64,000 nt of DNA from JALORV01 sp035429805 (GCA_035429805.1 DAOMFL010000007.1:17309-81308), one strand, 5' to 3'. Positions 1 to 6,933 are shown, counted from the stretch's first letter. The notes: generated from the letters alone by a model not told the origin. Numbers and translations: made by a program.

Positions 1-1093
1 CGAAAAAGTTGGCCGAGTAGCCGGGGTAGTACGGACGCGCTGAAAACCCGTCGAAGCCGGCAAAAGGGGTCGCAGTCCATTCCCAGCCATTGCCGAGCAT
101 CTGTTGCGTGCCTTCGGGAGTGGCTCCTGCAGGGTTGGCGTTGACCGGCACCGGATCCCAGCCAGTGAAGTCGAGGTTGGCGTGTCGCGCCGTGGGATCC
201 TCGTTCCCCCACGGGTAGCGGCGCTCACCGTCGCCGCAGGCTGCCCGCTGCCATTCCGCCTCGGTCGGCAGGCGGGCGTTGGCCCAGCCGGCATAGTCCT
301 GCGACTGCCGATGCGTCAGGTACACCGGTTCATCCAGCGGGAGCGGGACGATGTCGAACATGCGTCGCAGCCGCCAGGCGCCGTTGTCCTGCAGCCAGAA
401 GTGCGGCGCCGGTCCTCCGGCAGCGACGAAGCGCAGGTAGTCGCGATTCGTCACCTTGTAGCGTGCGATATCGAACTCGTGCACGGCGACAGGATGCCGC
501 GGAAACTCGTTGTCCCAGCCGAAATCCGGCGCGGCCTGCCCCAGCCACGCTGTGCCGGCGCTGATCCGCACCCAGGGCTCGTCGTGGCGCTCCACCGACG
601 CGGTGGGTTGCGATACCTGAAGAGGCGCGTGCTTCAGGTTGGCCGGCAGTTCGTGCAGCAGGTAGCACAGCGTCTCCGCGTGCATCCAGCGATGCTCAAG
701 CGCCGTCAGCACGCGCTCTGCAGGCAGTGCATCCCAGGCTTCATCGAGCATCTGCCGCGTGCGGCCCACGTAGCTGCGCACTTCCTCGAGCGCGGGCCAG
801 TCCGATGGAAGGTCGGCCGGGGCCTGGCCCGGTGGCGGGTCGATCCCGGCTTCGAACAGCCGATCGAACGAAGGCTGGAACGAGGGCAGGTCGAGCACCC
901 CGCGGCCCAGCTGGTTCCAGTCGAAGGCATCGAGGTGCCCGAGGTAGAAGATCAGCCGATGACGGTCGGGGATCGGCCGCTCGTAGAGGGTGCGGTCGTT
1001 CACCAGTGCAAAGAGCGCGTCCGTGTGGGCCCGGGCCTCGCGGACTTCACGGTGCAGTTGCAGCGTCGGCAGGCGATGGACGACGGCATCCAT
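1..1093 (-). CDS. senA: SenA-like selenoneine synthase (EgtB family), 3' end cut by window edge
   Basis: About 364 N-terminal residues are present; the C-terminus lies beyond position 1. An N-terminal DinB-like four-helix part carries His53 (context YLGHLDAFDW) and the pair His134/His138 (HRWMH), matching the iron-binding histidines of EgtB-type sulfoxide synthases. It is followed by an FGE-sulfatase-like domain (FGWDNEFPRH, LPTEAEWQ, GNGWEWT). SenA joins hercynine to a selenosugar to make the precursor of selenoneine. EgtB would make the ergothioneine analogue instead; the choice of SenA rests on senB and senC about 3.2 kb away on the same strand, both diagnostic of the sen pathway. The ATG at 1093 is the only ATG near the domain start. 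No egtD (hercynine methyltransferase) is seen. Family call strong, SenA versus EgtB moderately strong. Confidence 0.8.
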   Translation of the reverse strand, partial: MDAVVHRLPTLQLHREVREARAHTDALFALVNDRTLYERPIPDRHRLIFYLGHLDAFDWNQLGRGVLDLPSFQPSFDRLFEAGIDPPPGQAPADLPSDWPALEEVRSYVGRTRQMLDEAWDALPAERVLTALEHRWMHAETLCYLLHELPANLKHAPLQVSQPTASVERHDEPWVRISAGTAWLGQAAPDFGWDNEFPRHPVAVHEFDIARYKVTNRDYLRFVAAGGPAPHFWLQDNGAWRLRRMFDIVPLPLDEPVYLTHRQSQDYAGWANARLPTEAEWQRAACGDGERRYPWGNEDPTARHANLDFTGWDPVPVNANPAGATPEGTQQMLGNGWEWTATPFAGFDGFSARPYYPGYSANFF

Positions 1094-1221
1094 GCCGGGA
1101 CCATACGCCGACTGGATGTCAGGACAAGCGACGGCGGCCCGGTCGTTGCAAGAGGCAATGTAGGCGCGATCGAGCGAATACCGGCCCGAACGGCCTAACC
1201 CGCTCAACCCCGCGTCTTAAG

Positions 1222-1246
1222 TACCGAAAAGAAGGTATCGATATCG
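1222..1246. promoter_or_regulatory. Small palindromes upstream of the 1276 gene, possible operator
   Basis: TACC at 1222-1225 is inverted as GGTA at 1234-1237, and the perfect palindrome CGATATCG lies at 1239-1246. Both sit in the 182-bp divergent gap between senA and the small ribbon-helix-helix-like gene. An autoregulatory operator is possible. The motifs are short and could be chance. Confidence 0.25.
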
Positions 1247-1275
1247 CACCGCCACGGCGGCAGAGCAGGTGAGAC

Positions 1276-1494
1276 ATGAAGACCGTTACCCTGCGGGTTG
1301 ACGAATCCACGGACAGGCAGCTGTCCGCGCTCGCCGAGCGTTGTGACGCCACGCCCGGTGAGTTCGTCGACATGCTGTGCGCGTCGCTCGACCGCGAGAC
1401 TCTGGAACGCATCATTCAGCGGGCGATCCGCGACGACTCCGTGACCTCCGAACCGGGCGTCGCACGGATTCCGCAGCAACTCCCACGCCGGTAA
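1276..1494 (+). CDS. Small ribbon-helix-helix-like protein (72 aa), paralogue of 3909..4136
   Basis: The 72-residue protein opens with a strand-like KTVTLRVDES segment followed by two predicted helices (DRQLSALAERC and TPGEFVDMLCASLDRE). This is the layout of CopG/Arc ribbon-helix-helix DNA-binding proteins. It resembles the product at 3909..4136 along its whole length: both have a (V/F)VD(L/M)LC-x-S(I/L)DRE core and end in GVAR(I/M)P plus basic residues. The start at 1276 has an AGGTGAG ribosome site just upstream. It is transcribed divergently from senA, a common position for a local regulator. Role as a regulator of sen or of the neighbouring HD-GYP gene is inference. No antitoxin partner gene is visible. 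Confidence 0.65.
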   Translation: MKTVTLRVDESTDRQLSALAERCDATPGEFVDMLCASLDRETLERIIQRAIRDDSVTSEPGVARIPQQLPRR

Positions 1495-1586
1495 CCATTG
1501 CCGGCCCGGGCGGGCTTTCGCCCCGCTGCATTTCCACTCTGTCCTGAATCCGGCGACTCCGCCGCGAACGGCGTCTTCGCGGTGCC

Positions 1587-3431
1587 TTAGCGCCGCATCT
1601 CGAAGAGTGTCGTCTCCGGATCCGTGCCCTTGAGGGCTTCGGCGATCTGCTTGCGTGCCTTGATGAACGGCGAGTTCTTCGCTTCGACCGCGAGGAACTC
1701 GTCGAGGTCGCCGTGCTCGCGCTGCAACCGCGGCACGAGCTCGAGGAAGATGTCCGTCAGTTCCGGGTCGAACTGCTTGCCCTTGAGCGATGCGATTTCG
1801 GCCAGTGCGTCGGAAACCTTCCACGCTTCCTTGTACGGACGCTTGTGCGTCAGCGCATCGAAAACGTCGGCCAGCGCACTGACGCGTGCCGCGATCGGGA
1901 TCGCCGTGCCGGCGAGCTTGGTTGGATAGCCGGTGCCGTCCCACCGCTCGTGGTGGTGGCGCGCGATCTCTTCGGCGATATGCATCTGCGGCACGTTCGA
2001 CTTCGCCAGGATGTCGGCGCCAGCGGTCGTGTGAGTCTGCATGATCTCGCGCTCGCCCGGCGTCAGCTTGCCAGGCTTGAGCAGGATCGCGTCCGGCACC
2101 ACCAGCTTGCCGATGTCGTGCAGCCGCGCGGCGAGGTCGATCAGGAAGCAGACGTCGTCTTCGAGCCCGATCTCCTTGCCGAGGATCGAGGCGAGCCGGC
2201 CGACGCGATAACAGTGCTCGCCGGTCGTGTCGTCGTGCAGTTCGGCGGCGACAGACTGCTGCTCCAGCAGCAGGATGCGGTTGCGCATCAGCTCACGCTC
2301 GCCGAGCTGGATCCGCAGCTTGCCGCGCTGGTTGGCCATCGCGACGTCGATCGAGCCGGGACCGAAGGCGGGCTGCTCGACCTGCTTGATGTACTCGCTG
2401 TGGTGCATCAGAACCTGCGCGGACTTTGCCTCGCGGTTCATCGCGAGAAGTTCGTGCAGGTAGACCAGCGCGACATCAGGCTGGCCGGCGGCTTCATAGC
2501 CTGCAATGCAGGCCGAGAGGGCGTCGCGAACCTCCGACTTCACTGAAACGCGGGCGTGTTCAAGCGAACGCTTCAGTCGAGTCAGACCGACATCCGTCCT
2601 CTTCGCGTTCACCTCAATGAGGCCGCTCGTAATTGCTGCTGCGTATTCCGCTCTGGCAGAGGGCGCTCTTGCTGCGAACTCGCGAGCGGCCTGTCCATGC
2701 TGTTCGGCATGGACAATTTCTCCCACTTCGAGGAGGAGTCGCGCGTACTGCGATTCGGCGATTACGCGTGCGAAGCAGTCGTTGGCAGTCGTTGGATTTG
2801 GATTTATGTCGATCGCTGCACGGACAGCTTGAATGCCTCGCTTTACGTCGTGGAGGTGAATTGCGCAGTTCGCAATGTTTGCAAGTGCGAGCGTCACACC
2901 CGGTCGAAACTCGGGCGAGTCGCTAGCCAGGGCTGCTGCGCGCTCGAAACAGGCCAGGGCGTCTCCATACTGGGCTGAATTCTGCAGAGCCAACCCTAGG
3001 TTGTTCCACGCAGGAGATTCGGCCGCTTGGTTGCCTAGAGACTTGGCGACTTGTAGAGCTTCGAGCAGTGACTCTGTCGCGCTCGGTAGGTTGCCCGTCT
3101 CGACATACATGAGGCCGCGAAGCGAAAGCGCGCGACGCAAGAGGTTCTTGTTCTCAATCAGCTTCGCAAACGCTACAGCCTTCGCTGCGGCCGACAGGCC
3201 AAGTACGGGTTGCGCTCCGAGATAGAAGTAATGGGCAATGAGTACCAGGCAGTCCACGACCTCGGTGGAAGCCATGTCTTCGACCAAATCCGCGAGCTCT
3301 TCGTGAGCCGATCGAAAGCGATTCGTCGCGTCAGGAGTCGGGGTCTCGAGCAACGGACGAAGCTGCGCGACCAGCTCTGCGCACCGGGCGCGTGTCTGGT
3401 CATAGAGCGGGGGGATGAACACCGCGGACAT
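1587..3431 (-). CDS. TPR-repeat sensor protein with C-terminal HD-GYP phosphodiesterase domain
   Basis: This is a 614-residue soluble protein with no signal peptide or membrane helices. Residues about 60-340 form TPR-like helical repeats (for example AWNNLGLALQNSAQYGDALACFERAAAL near 142-168). A likely coiled coil at about 365-400 leads into an HD-GYP domain, with HDIGK at 438-442 and HHERWDGTGYP at 493-503, both intact. HD-GYP enzymes hydrolyse cyclic di-GMP; TPR arrays commonly bind proteins or peptides, so the N-terminus is a plausible sensor. The 5' half (about 2560-3430) is visibly richer in A and T than the HD-GYP half, suggesting a mosaic gene. It is divergent from a 36-residue double-glycine-leader peptide gene at 3598, an attractive but unproven ligand. 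Confidence 0.9.
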   Translation of the reverse strand: MSAVFIPPLYDQTRARCAELVAQLRPLLETPTPDATNRFRSAHEELADLVEDMASTEVVDCLVLIAHYFYLGAQPVLGLSAAAKAVAFAKLIENKNLLRRALSLRGLMYVETGNLPSATESLLEALQVAKSLGNQAAESPAWNNLGLALQNSAQYGDALACFERAAALASDSPEFRPGVTLALANIANCAIHLHDVKRGIQAVRAAIDINPNPTTANDCFARVIAESQYARLLLEVGEIVHAEQHGQAAREFAARAPSARAEYAAAITSGLIEVNAKRTDVGLTRLKRSLEHARVSVKSEVRDALSACIAGYEAAGQPDVALVYLHELLAMNREAKSAQVLMHHSEYIKQVEQPAFGPGSIDVAMANQRGKLRIQLGERELMRNRILLLEQQSVAAELHDDTTGEHCYRVGRLASILGKEIGLEDDVCFLIDLAARLHDIGKLVVPDAILLKPGKLTPGEREIMQTHTTAGADILAKSNVPQMHIAEEIARHHHERWDGTGYPTKLAGTAIPIAARVSALADVFDALTHKRPYKEAWKVSDALAEIASLKGKQFDPELTDIFLELVPRLQREHGDLDEFLAVEAKNSPFIKARKQIAEALKGTDPETTLFEMRR

Positions 3432-3518
3432 GGGTTCAGTATTCGAGCAACCGCAGCAGTCGAAGCGTCGAAAAGATAGGTCTTGCTATTTCCCGAGACT
3501 TACCTTTACATTCCGCTT

Positions 3519-3549
3519 AACTCGCTTATCGGCCAAAAAGCGAGTTTTT
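3519..3549 (+). promoter_or_regulatory. Terminator-like stem-loop in the leader of the small peptide gene
   Basis: A 9-bp perfect stem pairs AACTCGCTT (3519-3527) with AAGCGAGTT (3538-3546), followed by further T residues to 3549. It lies between the divergent TPR/HD-GYP gene and the peptide ORF, about 50 bp before the peptide ATG. A weak promoter candidate (TTGCTA at 3483, TACATT at 3507) would place it at the start of the peptide transcript, where it could act as an attenuator or protective 5' hairpin. Read on the other strand it would be in the HD-GYP promoter region. Confidence 0.5.
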
Positions 3550-3597
3550 GTAGGGTCAGATTGAGAGACTGCAGTCAACGGAGATGGGGGCGCCCAA

Positions 3598-3708
3598 ATG
3601 GACCAAATTATTGAGCAAGTCGTTGAAACAAAAGAACAAGTTGTCGAATTGAGTCTTGCCGAGCTCGCCCAGGTTGGCGGCGGGGTCGGTGGCGGCAACT
3701 GCCTGTAG
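3598..3708 (+). CDS. 36-residue peptide precursor with double-glycine leader
   Basis: The ORF encodes an acidic leader followed by LSLAELAQVGGG (residues 18-29). This fits the classical LSxxELxxIxGG leader recognised by C39-peptidase ABC exporters of class II bacteriocins, microcins and pheromones. Cleavage after Gly29 would release the heptapeptide VGGGNCL, which carries a single cysteine. G-rich sequence precedes the ATG, and a strong terminator starts 19 bp after the stop, so the unit is monocistronic. Codons (ATT, ACA, AAA, GAA, CAA, TTG) are far more AT-rich than in neighbouring genes. No C39 exporter, immunity protein or modification enzyme is in the window. It could be a secreted signal, a small bacteriocin-like peptide or a RiPP precursor. 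The ORF is too short for routine gene callers. Confidence 0.7.
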   Translation: MDQIIEQVVETKEQVVELSLAELAQVGGGVGGGNCL

Positions 3709-3727
3709 TTACAAGCCAGGATGCAAG

Positions 3728-3750
3728 AAGGGCGCTTCGGCGCCCTTTTT
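3728..3750 (+). terminator. Rho-independent terminator after the peptide gene
   Basis: AAGGGCGC (3728-3735), TTCG tetraloop, GCGCCCTT (3740-3747) and a T tract form a textbook intrinsic terminator 19 bp after the peptide stop codon. It supports the 36-residue ORF being a real transcribed unit. Confidence 0.9.
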
Positions 3751-3759
3751 GTTTGCTTC

Positions 3760-3820
3760 GCGAAAACGCTAGGTGATCCTCAACCTCGGTCGGGTCTTCT
3801 GCCATACGTTTTCGCTTTTT
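3760..3820 (+). repeat. Inverted repeat with T tract, possible second terminator
   Basis: GCGAAAACG (3760-3768) is inverted as CGTTTTCGC (3807-3815) and followed by TTTTT (3816-3820), with a 38-nt loop. It may be a back-up terminator or a remnant boundary of the AT-rich insert. A run of nine G residues follows at about 3845-3853. The rest of the interval to 3908 shows no gene. Confidence 0.4.
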
Positions 3821-3908
3821 GTATGACACAGCACTCCGGCGGCCGGGGGGGGGCCAGAAGTCGACCCTAGTTTGGGGAAGACGGTCCTCGGCGGAACCGC
3901 GGCGCTGC

Positions 3909-4136
3909 TCAACCGTTCTGCTTTGGCGCCTTGCGCGCCGGCATCCTCGCGACACCATCCTCGGTCGTGACCAACGTCCCGGACATCGCCTGGATGGCGA
4001 GGCGGGCCATGGATTCGCGGTCAATCGACTGGCAGAGCAGGTCGACCACGCGGCCGGTCGAGACGCCCCACTGGTGGGCCAGCGCCTTGAGGCGCAGGTC
4101 CGACGAGTCGCCGACCTCGAGGCTCACCTGCTTCAT
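3909..4136 (-). CDS. Small ribbon-helix-helix-like protein (75 aa), paralogue of 1276..1494
   Basis: The 75-residue product begins MKQVSLEVGDSSDLRLKALA, continues RVVDLLCQSIDRESMARLAIQAM and ends GVARMPARKAPKQNG. The strand-helix-helix layout fits CopG/Arc-type DNA-binding proteins, and similarity to the gene at 1276 runs end to end. The ATG at 4136 is chosen over an upstream in-frame start at 4163. It begins the conserved strand and lies 6 nt after a -10-like AATACT, suggesting a nearly leaderless message. It is downstream of and co-oriented with senB-senC (gap about 120 bp) and convergent with the peptide gene. Function as a local regulator is inference. Confidence 0.65.
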   Translation of the reverse strand: MKQVSLEVGDSSDLRLKALAHQWGVSTGRVVDLLCQSIDRESMARLAIQAMSGTLVTTEDGVARMPARKAPKQNG

Positions 4137-4142
4137 GCAACG

Positions 4143-4171
4143 AGTATTCGACCGGCGACCCACGCCCGCAA
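4143..4171 (-). promoter_or_regulatory. Predicted promoter giving a near-leaderless mRNA for 3909..4136
   Basis: On the minus strand TTGCGG (4171-4166), a 17-nt spacer and AATACT (4148-4143) end 6 nt before the ATG at 4136. The same hexamer pair with a 16-nt spacer precedes the gene at 6488, which strengthens both predictions. Confidence 0.45.
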
Positions 4172-4255
4172 TCCCGCCCGGGTCAGCCGTTCAGACTGTT
4201 TGCGGGGCGCGCCTGCGAGGCCGCCGGCGGCCGCTACCGGCTCGTCGGGAAACCT

Positions 4256-5305
4256 TCAGCCTTCGACCGTGATGCCCTGACCCTTGGCCAGGTTGCCGAT
4301 GAGCGCGGCCTGGTCGAAGCCTTCCGCGCGGAACAGTTCGAGCACGCCGTCGACGGCGCTCGGAGCACAGGCCACCAGCAGTCCTCCGCTGGTTTGGGGA
4401 TCCGTAAGCAGGGCTTTGGTCGTCTCATCGACGCCCTTTAGCGTGACGTGCCTTCCGTAACCGGCCCAGTTGCGCCCGGAGGCGCCCGTGACGTGACCCG
4501 CGGCCGCGAGATCTCTAGCGCCCGGCAGCAGCGGAATGTCGTGTACGCGGACGTGCGCCCCGAGGCCGCTGCCGAGCGCGATTTCGTTCAGATGGCCCAG
4601 CAGGCCGAAACCCGTCACATCGGTCAGCGCGTGCACTTCGGCCAGATCGGAGAGCGCGCGGCCCGGCGTGTTGAGCTGCGTCGTGCTTGCGATCATGCGG
4701 GCGTAGTGCGCGGGCTCCAGCACATCCTTCTTCAGTGCGGCAGAGTAGATGCCGACGCCCAGGGGCTTGCCCAGCACGAGTGCGTCGCCCGCCTGCGCGC
4801 CGGAGTTTAGTTTGACCCTGCCGGGATGCACGAGACCGAGTGCGACCAGCCCGTAGATCGGCTCGACCGAATCGATCGTATGGCCACCGGCAATCGGAAT
4901 TCCGGCGGCGCTGCAGACCGCTTCTCCGCCTTCGACGATGCGGCGGATCACCTCGACCGGCAGCTTGTTGATCGGCATGCCGAGTAGTGCGAGCGCGAGG
5001 ATCGGCGTGCCGCCCATCGCATAGACATCGGAGATCGCGTTGGTGGCGGCGATGCGTCCGAAGTCGTAGGGGTCGTCGACGATCGGCATGAAGAAGTCGG
5101 TCGTCGCGATCAGGGCCTGCTCGTCATTCAGGCGGTAGACCGCTGCGTCGTCCGACGTCTCGATGCCGACCATCAGCTGCGGCGGAACGATGCCTCGCGT
5201 TCCCTTGAGGATTTCACCGAGCACGCCCGGCGCGATCTTGCAACCGCAACCGCCGCCGTGGGCCAGCGAAGTGAGCTTGATCGGCAGTTCGTTGGGTGCA
5301 TTCAT
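4256..5305 (-). CDS. senC: SelD-type selenophosphate synthetase of the selenoneine pathway
   Basis: The 349-residue protein is a full-length SelD homologue. It makes selenophosphate from selenide and ATP. The N-terminal GGGCGCK motif places Cys20 and Lys23 where E. coli SelD has catalytic Cys17 and Lys20. Further family motifs are TTDFFMPIVDDPYDFGRIAA, DVTGFGLLGHLNE and DPQTSGGLL. The ATG at 5305 begins 2 bp after the stop of the upstream gene, so translation is probably coupled to senB. No selA, selB or selenocysteine tRNA is nearby, and direct coupling to a SenB-type gene argues for SenC. A dual role serving selenoprotein or selenouridine synthesis cannot be excluded from sequence. Confidence 0.88.
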   Translation of the reverse strand: MNAPNELPIKLTSLAHGGGCGCKIAPGVLGEILKGTRGIVPPQLMVGIETSDDAAVYRLNDEQALIATTDFFMPIVDDPYDFGRIAATNAISDVYAMGGTPILALALLGMPINKLPVEVIRRIVEGGEAVCSAAGIPIAGGHTIDSVEPIYGLVALGLVHPGRVKLNSGAQAGDALVLGKPLGVGIYSAALKKDVLEPAHYARMIASTTQLNTPGRALSDLAEVHALTDVTGFGLLGHLNEIALGSGLGAHVRVHDIPLLPGARDLAAAGHVTGASGRNWAGYGRHVTLKGVDETTKALLTDPQTSGGLLVACAPSAVDGVLELFRAEGFDQAALIGNLAKGQGITVEG

Positions 5306-5307
5306 GG

Positions 5308-6300
5308 TCAGGCCGCGCGCTTGTGTTCTTCCCTGTGATTATGGATGAGGCCACGCACCAGATCACGCACGGCGGCGCGCTCGACCTTCGGGTCGAACAG
5401 CCACGCCCGGGCCCGGCACGCCGAAGCGAGCCTGCGCAGGAAGGCGCGGTCGGTCGAAGCGCGCTCGAGCAGCTGGGTCGCGGCGCGGACCGCGCCGACC
5501 GGAAAGACGCCTGGATAGTCGCGCCCGACCATGCCCAGGTTGCCATCCGCATCGGACACGACGACGGGTGTACCGCTGCGGATCGCCTCAAGCACGACCT
5601 GGGCGCCGCCCTCGACGCGCGAAGGGTGGAACACGAGCGCCGCGTGCCTCATCAGCTGGCGCGCGCGTGCACGCGGCAATTCGCCGAGCCAGCGGTAGCG
5701 CGCCGTACGCGCCTCGGTGCGCCGGGCGGCCGCGCCATAGCGGGTGTCGAGCGCGGCGCCCGCATGCAGCAGGCGCACGTGCGAACCGGAGCCGAGCGAC
5801 AGCGCAACGTGCATCGCGAGCAGCGGATCCTTTTCTTCGCGCAGGTGACCCACCACGGCGACGTCGAAGGTGCGGCGGCGGCGCGCCCCGCGCGTCAGCT
5901 TGCGTGCCGACTGAAAGATGACCGAGGTCTTGCCACGATACTGCGCGGGCACGGCCTGAACGCCGGATTCCTGAAGTACCACAAGGCGGTCGGCCAGCGC
6001 CAGCGAACGCTGAGCGTCGCGATTCGCCGGCAAATCGCGATAAAGGTCCGTGCCAGTGAGGATGACGCCCAGCGGTCCGTCGGGATGGGCGGCGCGGAAC
6101 GCTGCGATCGAGTCGGCAGAGCGCCGTGCGTGCAGCGCGATCAGCACGTCGCACGACGCGCCGTCCCAGTGCTGCTGCACGCGGACGCGGTGGTCCGGGC
6201 GCAGAAAGCGGGCCCAGCGCGCAGCCGTGTGCCAGTTTCCGGTGTTCGCCTCGCGCAGCGCTGGCGTGACGATGCAGACGACGGGACGGGACGTTTTCAA
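5308..6300 (-). CDS. senB: SenB-like selenosugar synthase (glycosyltransferase)
   Basis: From the TTG at 6300 the protein is 330 residues and starts MKTSRPVVCIVTPALREANTG, a typical GT-B opening with the NTGNWHTAARWA segment I associate with the glycosyltransferase family paired with selD. The C-terminal half has a glycosyltransferase family 1 signature (FHPSRVEGGAQVVLEAIRSG, PVVVSD). SenB is known to make a 1-seleno-sugar from selenophosphate and a UDP-sugar. TTG at 6300 is preferred to an upstream ATG at 6489, because the latter overlaps the divergent gene's start and lies upstream of a good -10 (TATACT at 6354-6359). It sits directly before senC with a 2-bp gap. Confidence 0.82.
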   Translation of the reverse strand: MKTSRPVVCIVTPALREANTGNWHTAARWARFLRPDHRVRVQQHWDGASCDVLIALHARRSADSIAAFRAAHPDGPLGVILTGTDLYRDLPANRDAQRSLALADRLVVLQESGVQAVPAQYRGKTSVIFQSARKLTRGARRRRTFDVAVVGHLREEKDPLLAMHVALSLGSGSHVRLLHAGAALDTRYGAAARRTEARTARYRWLGELPRARARQLMRHAALVFHPSRVEGGAQVVLEAIRSGTPVVVSDADGNLGMVGRDYPGVFPVGAVRAATQLLERASTDRAFLRRLASACRARAWLFDPKVERAAVRDLVRGLIHNHREEHKRAA

Positions 6301-6353
6301 CGCGACAGGGCGATGATGAAAGTTCCGGCGCAAATGAGCCCGGACGTAGATCG

Positions 6354-6359
6354 AGTATA
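6354..6359 (-). promoter_or_regulatory. -10 element for the senB-senC operon
   Basis: TATACT on the minus strand lies about 54 bp before the chosen senB TTG start. No convincing -35 is visible, so activation or weak basal expression is possible. It supports the downstream start, since the longer frame would begin upstream of the promoter. Confidence 0.4.
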
Positions 6360-6452
6360 GGTAGCGTCGCAGGATTGAGCAGGAATCCGATCGGCCGAAG
6401 AGCGGTCTGCCGACCGTGGTCTTGCACCGACTACCGTCGGCCGCGGCGCGTT

Positions 6453-6480
6453 TTGCGGTGTCGGCCGATTGCGGAATACT
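6453..6480 (+). promoter_or_regulatory. Predicted promoter giving a leaderless mRNA for 6488..6928
   Basis: TTGCGG (6453-6458), a 16-nt spacer and AATACT (6475-6480) end 7 nt before the ATG at 6488, placing transcription start at or next to the start codon. It uses the same hexamers as the promoter at 4143-4171. Confidence 0.45.
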
Positions 6481-6487
6481 CCTATAC

Positions 6488-6928
6488 ATGGCTTACGGAC
6501 CCATATCACGCCTGCCTGGCCTCGCGGGCACTCTCGTCCTGCTGTCGGCTGCGGTTGTGCCTGCGCTCCATGCGCAGGGCCCGGCCGCGGACGGGCTGGC
6601 GGGGAGCTACGTCGAAGCACAGGACCTTGGGCGCCGAGACGAGTCGGACGAAGTCACGCGCGAGTACCACCGCAACGTGCTGTTGCCGCAGTTCAGCCAG
6701 ACCTACCGGGTCCACTTCCGCGACTGTGCGTCGAGCGTTCCGCAGGCGGAGTCGACGCCGTTCTCGTTCGTCGCCGCGATCGGCGCGGACGGCCGCGTTC
6801 TGCGCGTCTGGAGTGATCGCAGCACCAACGTCTATCAGTGTGTGCGCGGCCGGCTGCTCTTCGACCGGTTCCCGGCGCCGCCGCGGGCACCTTTCTACCT
6901 CTACATCCACATGCGATTCACCAGTTGA
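6488..6928 (+). CDS. Secreted protein with TonB-C-like C-terminal domain
   Basis: The 146-residue protein starts with an apparent Sec signal peptide (hydrophobic core LAGTLVLLSAAVVPALHA, probable cleavage before Q). The mature part has a C-terminal segment, SFVAAIGADGRVLRVWSDRS followed by CVRGRLLFDRFPAPP. Its spacing resembles the C-terminal domain of TonB or AgmX-like proteins (a glycine-led beta hairpin, then a conserved Cys and Pro-rich end). No transmembrane anchor remains after cleavage, so it is likely periplasmic. The ATG at 6488 is chosen because it starts the signal peptide. The next gene starts 5 bp after its stop, suggesting co-transcription. Function unknown. Confidence 0.65.
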   Translation: MAYGPISRLPGLAGTLVLLSAAVVPALHAQGPAADGLAGSYVEAQDLGRRDESDEVTREYHRNVLLPQFSQTYRVHFRDCASSVPQAESTPFSFVAAIGADGRVLRVWSDRSTNVYQCVRGRLLFDRFPAPPRAPFYLYIHMRFTS

Positions 6929-6933
6929 CCCCG

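Noticed and set aside
4256..5305. SelD as evidence for selenocysteine incorporation
   Set aside because: No selA, selB or selenocysteine tRNA is in the window, and the gene is directly coupled to a SenB-type glycosyltransferase, so selenoneine synthesis is the better reading here.
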